A DNA stretch of 64,000 nucleotides from Crocosphaera sp. UHCC 0190 (GTDB lineage: Bacteria > Cyanobacteriota > Cyanobacteriia > Cyanobacteriales > Microcystaceae), in NCBI RefSeq assembly GCF_034932065.1, contig NZ_JAYGHP010000005.1:186001-250000 (forward strand), given 5' to 3'. A program made the position numbers and the translations under genes. Each line of letters begins with the position of its first letter. Within the stretch, counting starts at the first letter, position 1. The notes under the pieces are model-generated. The model did not search any database and was not told the origin of the DNA. It worked only from the letters and a program-made list of their open reading frames with translations. Shown one piece after another: positions 19,120 through 27,663 of this stretch.

Positions 19120-19152
19120 CTAATACATTAAATATTTATCTCTTTATTTGTT

Positions 19153-20049
19153 TTATTCTTTGGTTTTATTCAAGGCTTCAAAACCAGAAATAATATCTAA
19201 TAATTCCTCCGTAATGTCACTTTGACGATGGTGTTGAAATTCTTTTTTTAATTCTAATAATCTGTCTTTTATGTTTTTTTCTGCTACTTGCATTGAAGCT
19301 AGACGACTTGCATTTTCACTGGCTAAAGATTCAGCACAAGCGCGATATAATGAGACAAAGAAATGTTGTTTAAATAAAGCAGAGGCTAAGGTTTCCGGTG
19401 ACATAGTAAAAGTGGGTAAACAATGAGAGGGCCATGGTTGTTTTTTTAAGGCATTGAGTCGATTAATATTTAAGGGAAAAATTTGCAGATCACGAGGATA
19501 ATAATTAGAGCCTGAAATAAAGTCATTATTAAAGACCAAAATCTGATTAATATGGCGTTCTTGTCGCCATTGTTCGAGAATTAAGACAGTTTCTTGAATA
19601 GTAGGAGTAATGCCTTCAATAGAACTAGGAACTGTCAACATTCTTGCACTGGGATAACCTAAATTTTCTAAGCGATCGCCTAACCTTAAGCCAATGGTTA
19701 ATAAATTGCAATCATTGATCATTATACCTTGTTTTTTGAGAGTTTCTAAAGTATAGTTAGCAACTTTTTCATTAAATTGACCACACATTCCCTGATCTGA
19801 GCCAAATAGAACTAAAGCTAATTGTTGTTTTTGGGTTACTAAATTACCATTATTTAATAGAACTTTGGGATCAACTTTTAAGAGAATTTGCAACCCCATT
19901 TCTAGGGTTTTATCATAACTTTCTAAAGAGATAACAGCCTTTTCATATTGACGAATACTCACCGCAGCTAAAGCTTTCATTGTCTTAACCACTGACTGAA
20001 GATCTTCAGCCGTTTCAATTTTCCGTTTAAAGGTTTCTAAGTTGGGCAT
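19153..20049 (-). CDS. atpG: ATP synthase gamma subunit (N-ATPase type)
   Basis: The 298-residue protein forms the central stalk. The N-terminal coiled-coil helix starts LETFKRKIETAEDLQSVVKT, and the C-terminal helix has ASENASRLASMQVAEKNI. The overall pattern matches F-type gamma, though it is divergent from the photosynthetic form and shows no redox regulatory loop. It is separated from alpha by 47 bp that contain the palindromic repeat. Confidence 0.9.
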   Translation of the reverse strand: MPNLETFKRKIETAEDLQSVVKTMKALAAVSIRQYEKAVISLESYDKTLEMGLQILLKVDPKVLLNNGNLVTQKQQLALVLFGSDQGMCGQFNEKVANYTLETLKKQGIMINDCNLLTIGLRLGDRLENLGYPSARMLTVPSSIEGITPTIQETVLILEQWRQERHINQILVFNNDFISGSNYYPRDLQIFPLNINRLNALKKQPWPSHCLPTFTMSPETLASALFKQHFFVSLYRACAESLASENASRLASMQVAEKNIKDRLLELKKEFQHHRQSDITEELLDIISGFEALNKTKE

Positions 20050-20072
20050 ACGCTGTTAAGTTTAAGTTATAT

Positions 20073-20100
20073 GTAGGGGCGAATGGCCATTCACCCCTAC
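20073..20100. repeat. Palindromic repeat between atpA and atpG
   Basis: The half-site is GTAGGGG with inner arm GAATGG, and the complement is CCATTC...CCCCTAC; there is one mismatch pair. The end overlaps the atpA stop codon (20097-20099). Inside the operon, the RNA hairpin could tune atpG expression or mRNA ends. Confidence 0.8.
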
Positions 20101-21632
20101 AAAGGATTAAGAAATTGATTAAGGGCAATTTCAGCAACCTTTAATAAGGCTTTGTGATCGCTTTCTTTTAAGCTTTTGCCCTTGGTAATTCTCTGGCAAA
20201 TTTTGGGTAATTTATCAGTCACATCCCAACGAATCATCGCTTCTGCATCCGCTATTTTATCTAAGGGTAACGCATCAAATAAACCCTGAGTAACTGCCAA
20301 TAAAACGGCAATTTGTTCCGCGACAGGAATGGGTTGATATTGGGGTTGTTTCAACACTTCTCTCACCCGACGGCCCCGTTCTAAAGTGTGACGGGTTGCG
20401 GCATCTAAACGAGTCGAAAAACGAGAAAAACTTTCTAATTCTTCAAATTGGGAGTAAGATAGTCTTAAATCCCCCGCTACCGCGCGATAGGCCCTCAGTT
20501 GGGTTTTTCCTCCCACACGGGACACCGAACGGCCCACATCCACCGCAGGTAATATCCCTTTTTGGCATAACTCAGGGGTGAGGTAAATTTGTCCATCGGT
20601 GATAGAAACAAGGTTAGTAGGGATGTATGCAGAGATATTTTGCGCTTCTGTTTCTATGATAGGTAAAGCTGTTAAGGAACCTCCCCCTAATTCTGAACGT
20701 AAACGGGTAGACCTTTCTAATAAGCGGGAATGGATGTAAAAAATGTCCCCAGGAAAGGCTTCTCGACCAGGGGGACGACGCAACAATAAAGATAATTCTC
20801 GATAGGCGCGGGCGTGTTGAATTAGGTCATCATAGATAATGAGAACATCCTGGCCCTTATCCCTGAAATATTCGGCCATGGAAGTTGCAGCATAAGGGGT
20901 GATGTATTGCAGTCCTGGTGGGTTTTCTCCTCCTGCTACCACCACAATACAATGATCCATCATTTGATGAATGCGTAACTCGCTGATCAGTTTGGCCACG
21001 GCCGAACTCCGTTGGCCAATGGCGCAATAAATACAGATTACCCCTTCACCTCTTTGGTTAAGAATGGTGTCAAGGGCGATCGCCGTTTTCCCGGTTTGGC
21101 GATCGCCTAAAATTAATTCCCGTTGTCCTCGTCCCATGGGTATCAACGCATCTATTACTTTAATCCCAGTTTGCAAGGGGACTGTAACCGGGCCTCTATC
21201 CATGATCGCGGGGGCCTCTCGTTCAATGGGTAAACGTTGGACTGTGGCGATCACCCCTTGATTATCTAAGGGTTTTCCGGTTCCGTCTACCACTCGTCCT
21301 AATAACCCTTCCCCCACAGGAACATCCATGACTCGTCCGGTCGGATAAACTTGACAACCTGCGGTTAACGTTTCATTGATATCGAGGAGGATCACTCCGA
21401 CTTCATGAGGATCAAGGTTAAAGACCATGCCTAAGCCTTTTCCCTCAAAGGTGACTAATTCTTCTGATTTTACGGTTGGTAAACCAATAACGCGGGCGAT
21501 TCCATTGCCTAAATAAGTAATTGTGCCAATTTCTTGGGTTTTTAGTTGGGTTGCATGATCGCTTAAAACCGCATCAGAAACCTGAAAAAATTGCTCTAAA
21601 ACGGTTTGTAGAGAGTCAGGATTTTGGGGCAT
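20097..21632 (-). CDS. atpA: ATP synthase alpha subunit (N-ATPase type)
   Basis: The 511-residue protein has the P-loop GDRQTGKT, the alpha signature around [16 protein letters not shown] and the typical N-terminal crown domain. It is a non-catalytic nucleotide-binding subunit. Its start overlaps the b-subunit gene by 17 bp, which suggests translational coupling. The gene ends in the repeat: its TAG stop is part of the palindrome arm. Confidence 0.95.
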   Translation of the reverse strand: MPQNPDSLQTVLEQFFQVSDAVLSDHATQLKTQEIGTITYLGNGIARVIGLPTVKSEELVTFEGKGLGMVFNLDPHEVGVILLDINETLTAGCQVYPTGRVMDVPVGEGLLGRVVDGTGKPLDNQGVIATVQRLPIEREAPAIMDRGPVTVPLQTGIKVIDALIPMGRGQRELILGDRQTGKTAIALDTILNQRGEGVICIYCAIGQRSSAVAKLISELRIHQMMDHCIVVVAGGENPPGLQYITPYAATSMAEYFRDKGQDVLIIYDDLIQHARAYRELSLLLRRPPGREAFPGDIFYIHSRLLERSTRLRSELGGGSLTALPIIETEAQNISAYIPTNLVSITDGQIYLTPELCQKGILPAVDVGRSVSRVGGKTQLRAYRAVAGDLRLSYSQFEELESFSRFSTRLDAATRHTLERGRRVREVLKQPQYQPIPVAEQIAVLLAVTQGLFDALPLDKIADAEAMIRWDVTDKLPKICQRITKGKSLKESDHKALLKVAEIALNQFLNPL

Positions 21633-22389
21633 TTTCTTGACCTACTAATGATTGGGACATTTTTGCTTCAAGTTCATCTAAATAGTGATCTAAATGCCAA
21701 GAAATTCGATAACCATGATTTAAGAGTTCAATGCCACAAATTGAGTCAGATGTGGTGTTAAATTTTACATCAATATCTTGTTCAAATTGTTTTTGCAAGG
21801 CTTTAATTAATTGTTCTTGCTGTTCTAAGTTGATGGGAAAGTTTGAGCGAATCGTAAAGGTTTGATTCTCGGTTTTCCCTAGGGGATGAGCCTGTCTTTG
21901 TTGTTCAGTCAAGTCAGGTAAACCTTCGATAAATTTGGCAATTATTTGTTCTTCTAAACTAACATTAGCTAAGTTTTCTAGGGCTTGTCTTGCTATTTTA
22001 ATCACTTGCTGGTTGACCTGTTGACTTAGTTCCTCTAAAAAGGTCTGTTTTTCTTGTTTTAGTTGTTCATACCATTGCGCTCTCAGACTTTCAATTTCCT
22101 CTTGTTTTCTTGCCATTATAGATTGTTTTTCTGCTTCTATTTCCTGCTTTAGCATATCAAATCTATTTTGCTTGTTAAATTCCCATTCTTGTTGTTTTTT
22201 ACGATATTTTTCCGCTTCCTTTTGAGCAATTTCAGATTTAGTTTCTGCTTCTTTTAAACTGTCAAAAATTCTTTGTTCTCGTTGCTTCATTGCTTGCAGA
22301 ATAGGGCGATAGAGAAACCGCTTTAAGAGAAATAATAAAATGATAAAGTTAATAATTTGAGCAACAGTTGTAAAGGGATCAATTAACAT
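21616..22389 (-). CDS. atpF: ATP synthase b subunit with a delta-like C-terminal part
   Basis: The 257-residue protein starts with a membrane helix ([20 protein letters not shown]), then a long charged coiled coil (about residues 35-170). It ends in a segment that resembles the C-terminal region of delta ([33 protein letters not shown]). A usual b has about 160-180 residues. The window has no separate delta gene, and N-ATPases are known to lack it, so the extension may supply that link to alpha. Confidence 0.85.
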   Translation of the reverse strand: MLIDPFTTVAQIINFIILLFLLKRFLYRPILQAMKQREQRIFDSLKEAETKSEIAQKEAEKYRKKQQEWEFNKQNRFDMLKQEIEAEKQSIMARKQEEIESLRAQWYEQLKQEKQTFLEELSQQVNQQVIKIARQALENLANVSLEEQIIAKFIEGLPDLTEQQRQAHPLGKTENQTFTIRSNFPINLEQQEQLIKALQKQFEQDIDVKFNTTSDSICGIELLNHGYRISWHLDHYLDELEAKMSQSLVGQENAPKS

Positions 22390-22436
22390 AGTTCATCCTC
22401 ACATATAGGGGAAAAATAAACAGGTAATCGTAAAAT

Positions 22437-22715
22437 TTAACCCCCTGAATGAGCAATGACATAATTCCAAAAAGGATTGGCAAAAATGAGAATTAACGTG
22501 ACAACAAAACAGTAAATTGCGGTTGATTCAACCAAGGCCATTCCTACAAATAAAGTCCGAATAATTGTATTCGCTTCATCCGGTTGTTGTGCTAAAGAAA
22601 GTAAGGCTTGAGATAGGGCCTTTCCTTCTCCTAATGCGGGAGCAATTGAGCCAATAGCAATGGTAAGTCCTGCTATTACAATAGACGCGGTTCCAATTAA
22701 TCCAATATTATCCAT
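22437..22715 (-). CDS. atpE: ATP synthase c subunit (N-ATPase type)
   Basis: The proteolipid has two helices. The start at 22715 (MDNIGLIGTASIVIAG) has AGGAG upstream and overlaps the a-subunit stop by 8 bp; a longer frame from 22760 is unlikely. Helix 1 has a glutamate at GEGK and helix 2 has GMALVESTAIY. The Glu-Ser-Thr pattern is the Na+-binding signature of Na+-coupled rings, and the extra Glu in helix 1 is typical of N-ATPases. The 92 residues are somewhat longer than the usual 81. Confidence 0.9.
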   Translation of the reverse strand: MDNIGLIGTASIVIAGLTIAIGSIAPALGEGKALSQALLSLAQQPDEANTIIRTLFVGMALVESTAIYCFVVTLILIFANPFWNYVIAHSGG

Positions 22716-23403
22716 TTTTGTTGTCTCCTGTTTCTTCTTTATTTTGGGTTGCTGCGGCAATAAATACCATCGTTAAAATGGCAAAAATATAAGCCTGAAT
22801 AAGTCCCGTTAATAAGCCCATTGCTTGCATCAGAATGGGAAAAAATAGGGGCGCGACTGATAACAGTATTGCCACTATCATTGTACCACTCATCACATTG
22901 CCAAACAAGCGGACAGCTAAGGATAAGGTATTAGAAAAGCGACTAATTAAATTAAAGGGTAACATCATCGGTGAGGGAGATAGATAATAATGCTTAAAAT
23001 AATTAAAAAATCCTTGTTTAGCAATGCCATAAAAAGGGATAGCAAAAAAGACACAAATAGCTAGGGCCGCGGTGGTGGAAAGGGAACCCGTCGGAGGTTG
23101 ATATCCGGGAATAATACTGAGTAAATTTGAAGCTGCAATAAAGATGAATAATGTACCAATAAAAGGTAAATAAGGTTCCGGTTTTTGTTGACTAATTTCT
23201 TCAATTTGATTATTAATACTAATAATAATCACTTCCAGGATATTCTGTTGTCTGGAAATTTGATGGGAACTGGATAAATTGCGGGTAATTAACCAAGAAA
23301 TAATCACCAATAAAACCATGAGTATCCAGGTATAAATTAGGGTTGCATTAAGCACAATAAATTTCCATTGCCAAAAAATAATATGATCGGGGGTTAATGT
23401 CAT
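22708..23403 (-). CDS. atpB: ATP synthase a subunit (N-ATPase type)
   Basis: The 231-residue protein has five or six membrane helices. The essential arginine lies in SLAVRLFGNVMSG, and the family start of the last helices is AYIFAILTMVFIAAATQ. It is the first gene of the operon in this arrangement. Its start at 23403 is divergent from atpR, with the 216 bp between them presumably holding both promoters. Confidence 0.92.
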   Translation of the reverse strand: MTLTPDHIIFWQWKFIVLNATLIYTWILMVLLVIISWLITRNLSSSHQISRQQNILEVIIISINNQIEEISQQKPEPYLPFIGTLFIFIAASNLLSIIPGYQPPTGSLSTTAALAICVFFAIPFYGIAKQGFFNYFKHYYLSPSPMMLPFNLISRFSNTLSLAVRLFGNVMSGTMIVAILLSVAPLFFPILMQAMGLLTGLIQAYIFAILTMVFIAAATQNKEETGDNKNG

Positions 23404-23619
23404 TTATCTTTACCTTTAATTTAATTAAAAAAATCGGGACTATTATTAAATATTTGGGTTAAACTATTCTTGTCTATCCGATTACTTGACCATACTATAA
23501 CTTAGAAAAAATGGATGCTCAAGTTTTTCAGTGGCAACTCATACCCCTATTGTCCCTCGGTTAAATTGAATAGAACAACTTTCTCGATAATTTTTAACAA
23601 TTCTCAAAAGTTACCTCTC

Positions 23620-23940
23620 ATGATTAGCTTTTCCCTAGATTTATCTCAATTATGGGCGTTTATGATGATATTTTTCATTGGGTTATTGATAGGATTTTCT
23701 TATTTTGGTGGACTCTGGTTAACTTTATGTTACTTACCAAAGGTTAATCATCCTTATCGCTTAATTATTAGTAGTTTTGTGCTAAGGTCGTTAATGACTG
23801 TATTATGTTTCTATGGATTAATTCGCTTATTTTTAGGAATTGAGACAGGGATAATCATGTTAATGGCAATGGCAGGATGGTTATTGGCGAGAATGATTCT
23901 TGTTCGTCGTCTTGTTTCACAAGTAATAAGTGTTAAGTAA
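23620..23940 (+). CDS. atpR: N-ATPase accessory subunit AtpR, divergently oriented
   Basis: The 106-residue protein has three membrane helices: about residues 8-30 (SQLWAFMMIFFIGLLIGFSY), 43-65 and 72-90. AtpR is the small hydrophobic protein that marks N-ATPase operons. I chose the ATG at 23620 (MISFSLDLSQL) because upstream codons lack hydrophobic continuity. Usually atpQ and atpR lie inside the operon before atpB on the same strand; here the gene is opposite in strand and next to atpB. I see no atpQ. Confidence 0.75.
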   Translation: MISFSLDLSQLWAFMMIFFIGLLIGFSYFGGLWLTLCYLPKVNHPYRLIISSFVLRSLMTVLCFYGLIRLFLGIETGIIMLMAMAGWLLARMILVRRLVSQVISVK

Positions 23941-23952
23941 AGCATAAAATAA

Positions 23953-23976
23953 GGGTCAACGGCCGTTGACCCCTAC
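23953..23976. repeat. Palindromic repeat between atpR and pheS
   Basis: GGGTCAACGG with CCGTTGACCC form a perfect arm pair, followed by CTAC. It lies between two convergent genes, just before the pheS stop at 23991. Confidence 0.8.
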
Positions 23977-23990
23977 AAAGGTTAAATCTC

Positions 23991-24995
23991 TTAAAATTGA
24001 GATAAAAAGCGCAGATCACTGTTATAAAGACGACGAATATCATCAATTTGATGTAATACCATAGCAAATCTTTCTATCCCTAACCCCGCAGCAAAACCCG
24101 TATAAATTTCTGGGTCATAACCCACTGATTTTAACACATTAGGATCGACCATACCACACCCCATTACCTCCAACCATTTACCCTTCCATTGCACATCAAC
24201 TTCTGCCGAAGGTTCCGTAAACGGGAAATAACTAGCCCGGAATTTAACGGGTAATTCTTCCCCAAACATTTGTTGTAAAAATTCCTTAATCGTACCCTTA
24301 AGATCAGTAAAAGTAAGTCCCTTATCTACAGCTAAAATTTCCACCTGATGAAACACGGCTGAATGAGTCGCATCTACTGTATCTCGACGATAAACCCGAC
24401 CAGGGGCCACAATACGAATAGGAGGTTCATGAGTCTCCATATAACGAATTTGTACAGGAGAAGTATGAGTTCTCATCAGACGACCATCAGCTAAAAAGAA
24501 GGTATCTTGCATATCCCTGGCCGGATGATCCGGGGGAATATTTAAGGCTTCAAAATTATAATAATCTGTCTCAACATGGGGGCCCGTAGCCACTTGATAC
24601 CCCAACCCCACAAAGATATCTAAAACCCGATCTACGGTACTATTAAGGGGATGAAGACGACCCAAAGGACGACTAACCCCTGGCATAGTCACATCAAGAG
24701 ATTCTGCGGCTAATTGTGCCTTTAATTTGGCGGTTTCTAGGGCGTTCCGTTGGTTATCTAAACTGTTTTGTAGTGCATCTTTGACATCGTTAGCAAGGGA
24801 ACCAACACGAGGCCGTTCTTCCGCGCTTAATTTGCCCATACCTCGCAGAATTTGGGAAAGTTGCCCTTTTTTACCTAAATAATTAATGCGGAGTTGTTCT
24901 AGATCTTCTAAGGTAGTAACAGCAGCAATTTCTTTTTGCGCTGCTTGTTGTAGGGTCTGTAGTTCCGTTTCTAGGGTATTAGAGGTTGTGGTCAT
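23991..24995 (-). CDS. pheS: Phenylalanyl-tRNA synthetase alpha subunit
   Basis: PheS pairs with PheT to charge tRNA-Phe. The 334-residue protein has an N-terminal coiled-coil tRNA-binding arm (residues 1-90) and a class II catalytic core with motif 2 [20 protein letters not shown] and motif 3 [13 protein letters not shown]. The first half also shows [17 protein letters not shown]. Length is normal. PheT is not in the window, which is common in cyanobacteria. Confidence 0.97.
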   Translation of the reverse strand: MTTTSNTLETELQTLQQAAQKEIAAVTTLEDLEQLRINYLGKKGQLSQILRGMGKLSAEERPRVGSLANDVKDALQNSLDNQRNALETAKLKAQLAAESLDVTMPGVSRPLGRLHPLNSTVDRVLDIFVGLGYQVATGPHVETDYYNFEALNIPPDHPARDMQDTFFLADGRLMRTHTSPVQIRYMETHEPPIRIVAPGRVYRRDTVDATHSAVFHQVEILAVDKGLTFTDLKGTIKEFLQQMFGEELPVKFRASYFPFTEPSAEVDVQWKGKWLEVMGCGMVDPNVLKSVGYDPEIYTGFAAGLGIERFAMVLHQIDDIRRLYNSDLRFLSQF

Positions 24996-25402
24996 AGGTT
25001 TGGAATAGGATGAGATAATTGTTCACAAGACACCCGTTCCAGTTTATCGGAGTTTTGGGTTTGTTTCTAGTTTGCCGTTCAAGGTTTGAACTCGATCAAA
25101 TATAAGTTAAAGCAATCAGAATAAAAGATAACTTTTGAATTACTTATGCAAGAAAAATCGTCAGATATATGTTGTTTGAGACGAAATTATCAAAATCATG
25201 ACAACGAGGTTGCGCCTTTTGAGGGACTTGTGTTAGGGTATAGGAGCATAATTGAAGTGCCGTTCTGCCTAAAAATAGTTTTTGTACCAAGATTTAAGAG
25301 ACAACCTGAATAAATTAACCACAGATTATAAGTGAAAATTTATATTAAATAATTAAATTAAAATACAACTGAAAGATATAAATCTAGGACTAAATTTATT
25401 AT
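24996..25402. other. Intergenic region with one uncertain small ORF
   Basis: The only open frame of note is 25146-25313 (plus strand, 55 codons, starting MQEKSSDICCLRRNYQNHD). It has no ribosome site and no recognised homology, so I do not call it a gene. Nothing else is seen. Confidence 0.4.
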
Positions 25403-26884
25403 ATGGCACGTCCCAGTAAAATCAAATATGATCGCGGTACTTTAATTTTTCATCCTCCCCCAAAAGGTAAAGAATGGATGGAATTTGCTACTTGGGACGA
25501 TCGCATTGAAAAGTTCCGAGTACCAGCTATTTATTATCGTTCTTTGATTGAAACTTTACAAGCTCATAATCTTGAGTTTATAGATGAGGCCAAAGAATTT
25601 TTGCCCCTGGACTTAACCCCCAGTTTTGAACGGGAACCCTATCTCCATCAAAAAGAGGCTTTAGAGGCGTGGAAACAGTCAGGCCGGCAAGGAGTCGTCG
25701 TTTTACCTACCGCCGCCGGAAAGACCTATTTAGCTCAGTTAGGGATGATTGCTACCCCTCGCACTACCTTAATTTTAGTGCCTACTTTGGATTTAATGCA
25801 CCAATGGTATGCCCAAATGATGGCTGCCTTTCCTGATATCGAAGTAGGCTTATTGGGGGGAGGTTCCCGTGATCGCACACCGATTTTAATTGCTACTTAT
25901 AACAGTGCGGCGATTCATGCGGAAACCTTGGGAAATCGCTATGCTTTGCTGATTTTTGACGAATGTCACCACTTACCAACTGATTTCTTTCGAGTGATTG
26001 CGGAATACTCCATTGCGCCTTATCGTTTAGGGTTAACCGCTACCCCGGAACGAGCAGACGGGAATCATCGTGAGTTAGATAGTCTAATTGGTCAGGTGGT
26101 TTATCGCAAGGGGGTTAAGGAACTTTCGGGGGATACTTTAGCTGATCACAAAGTCGTTGAAATTAAGGTTAAACTCTCACAAACTGAACGAAAACGTTAT
26201 GATCAAGCCATGCAAATTCGTAATGATTTTTTACGGAAATCTAATATTTCCTTAGGCAGTTTAAATGGTTGGCAAATATTTGTGCAAGCGAGTGCGAGAA
26301 CTCCCGCAGGAAGACGGGCTATGTTAGCTCATCGAGAAGCAAAAGAAATTGCCGCAGGAACCGAGGGAAAATTACGAGTTTTGACAGAATTAGTTTGTGA
26401 ACATCATCAAGATTCTTTGTTGATTTTTACCAATGATAATGCCACAGTTTACCGTATTTCTCAAGAGTTTTTAATTCCGGCGATCACCCATCAAACCGCA
26501 GTTAAGGAACGTCATGATGTTTTAACACGCTTTCGAGAGGGTATTTATAAAAGTTTAGTGACTTCCCATGTTTTGAATGAAGGGGTTGATGTACCAGAGG
26601 TCAAGGTTGCGATTATTATATCAGGAACCAGTTCTGCAAGAGAATACGTGCAAAGATTAGGACGTATTTTACGCAAAGGCAAGGGAAAGAATAAGTTAGC
26701 AACTCTCTATGAAATTGTGGCAGAAGATACCAGTGAGGAAAGAATCTCTCAGCGAAGAAAAGAAGGACTTCAAACCCCAAAACCTCAACAGTTGGAATTA
26801 TTACCTTCTCCTTATGAAATGCCCTCTAAAAAGCCTTTCCGTGCGGCTGAATCTTCTCCTAAGAAATGGGGAGAGGAGGAGTGA
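25403..26884 (+). CDS. XPB/RAD25-like superfamily 2 DNA helicase
   Basis: The 493-residue protein has the helicase motifs in order: Q-like region, motif I PTAAGKT, motif II DECHH, motif III LTATPERADG and motif VI YVQRLGRILRKG. The C-terminal RecA-like domain starts near residue 325. DECHH with these flanks places it in the XPB/ResIII-type group. Archaeal and bacterial XPB often stands next to Bax1-like nuclease (DUF790), but no such gene is adjacent here. It probably acts in DNA repair. Confidence 0.88.
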   Translation: MARPSKIKYDRGTLIFHPPPKGKEWMEFATWDDRIEKFRVPAIYYRSLIETLQAHNLEFIDEAKEFLPLDLTPSFEREPYLHQKEALEAWKQSGRQGVVVLPTAAGKTYLAQLGMIATPRTTLILVPTLDLMHQWYAQMMAAFPDIEVGLLGGGSRDRTPILIATYNSAAIHAETLGNRYALLIFDECHHLPTDFFRVIAEYSIAPYRLGLTATPERADGNHRELDSLIGQVVYRKGVKELSGDTLADHKVVEIKVKLSQTERKRYDQAMQIRNDFLRKSNISLGSLNGWQIFVQASARTPAGRRAMLAHREAKEIAAGTEGKLRVLTELVCEHHQDSLLIFTNDNATVYRISQEFLIPAITHQTAVKERHDVLTRFREGIYKSLVTSHVLNEGVDVPEVKVAIIISGTSSAREYVQRLGRILRKGKGKNKLATLYEIVAEDTSEERISQRRKEGLQTPKPQQLELLPSPYEMPSKKPFRAAESSPKKWGEEE

Positions 26885-26981
26885 GGGAGTGCATTTGTAG
26901 GGGTGAGTTTATCTAGGATACTTGTCAGGAAACAGAACTTTTGTTAAAAACCCACCCGTATAAAAACTGCTATAATTTGTT

Positions 26982-27125
26982 TTATTTATCTTTAAAAGAG
27001 CGCATAATTCTATCGATTATTTCTATAGCAAACTTAACATGACTCCCTTTTTGACTCACCACTTCAAACCTTGCTGCCTCTAGTTTGCGTTTCATTTCAC
27101 GATAAGGCAGAGGTTTAAGCGGCAT
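26982..27125 (-). pseudogene. HicA-type toxin, shortened (probably internally deleted)
   Basis: The 47-residue ORF begins like HicA/YcfA (MPLKPLPYREMKRKLEAA, then SQKGSHVKFA with the conserved Gly-Ser-His). The middle of the usual 70-80-residue protein is missing: after SHVKFA the protein jumps to IEIIDRIMRSFKDK. The catalytic His is present but the beta sheet and dsRBD-like fold are probably incomplete. It overlaps hicB by 11 bp on the same strand. Confidence 0.65.
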
Positions 27126-27321
27126 TAACTTCAACCTCTATTTTCTGTAATTCAGGAATAATTGTGACACACGGCGGTTCAAAATGTAATTCTAACGCCT
27201 CTTGAAGATTGTTTAACGCCTCAGTTTCCGTTTCCCCTTGACTAGCAACATCAACCTCTAAACATTGAGCAACAAACCAAGTACCTTCTTGAAAAATTCT
27301 AGCTGTAAATGATTGCTTCAT
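27115..27321 (-). CDS. hicB: HicB-type antitoxin
   Basis: The short protein (about 68 residues from ATG 27321; a TTG at 27336 adds 5) has the HicB N-terminal domain: MKQSFTARIFQEGTWFVAQC, then the GETETEALNNLQEALEL helix. It lacks the DNA-binding C-terminal domain of full-size HicB, as is common in this short class. It precedes the shortened toxin on the minus strand and overlaps it by 11 bp, a typical arrangement. Confidence 0.8.
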   Translation of the reverse strand: MKQSFTARIFQEGTWFVAQCLEVDVASQGETETEALNNLQEALELHFEPPCVTIIPELQKIEVEVNAA

Positions 27322-27436
27322 CCTATATTCTCTCAATTTAACTCTCTTAAACTCGATTATAGCTAACTCCAGATCTTTTTCCTTTTCGCCTCTGGGGGTT
27401 CTACAATAGATTATGTTCTACCAAATATCAACTCTG

Positions 27437-27478
27437 TAGGGGCTTAATGGTATCGGGCTTAATGGTATTAAGCCCCTA
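27437..27478. repeat. Palindromic repeat variant with GCTTAAT arms
   Basis: TAGGGGCTTAAT and ATTAAGCCCCTA form a perfect 12-bp stem with an 18-nt loop. The loop holds a second copy of GGGCTTAATGGTAT, a tandem piece of the same element. It shares the outer TAGGGG/CCCCTA with the other copies but not the inner arm. It lies between hicB and the next gene. Confidence 0.75.
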
Positions 27479-27663
27479 GGATGGGGGTTATTGTTGTAAC
27501 TGTCGTTATTTATGTTTTCAAAAAGCAGTTTACAGGCGCAAGGCTTTTCCACCATCCATACAATACCATGTCAAGTCAAGCTTGTCAAGCCTAATTCTTA
27601 CAAGAAAATGCGACGCTATAATTTTGATGTCGCCATGTCCTCTGGATAATCCATAAAATTATT

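Noticed and set aside
25146..25313. 55-codon ORF between pheS and the helicase
   Set aside because: There is no ribosome site, the sequence has no known pattern, and it is likely chance in an AT-rich gap.
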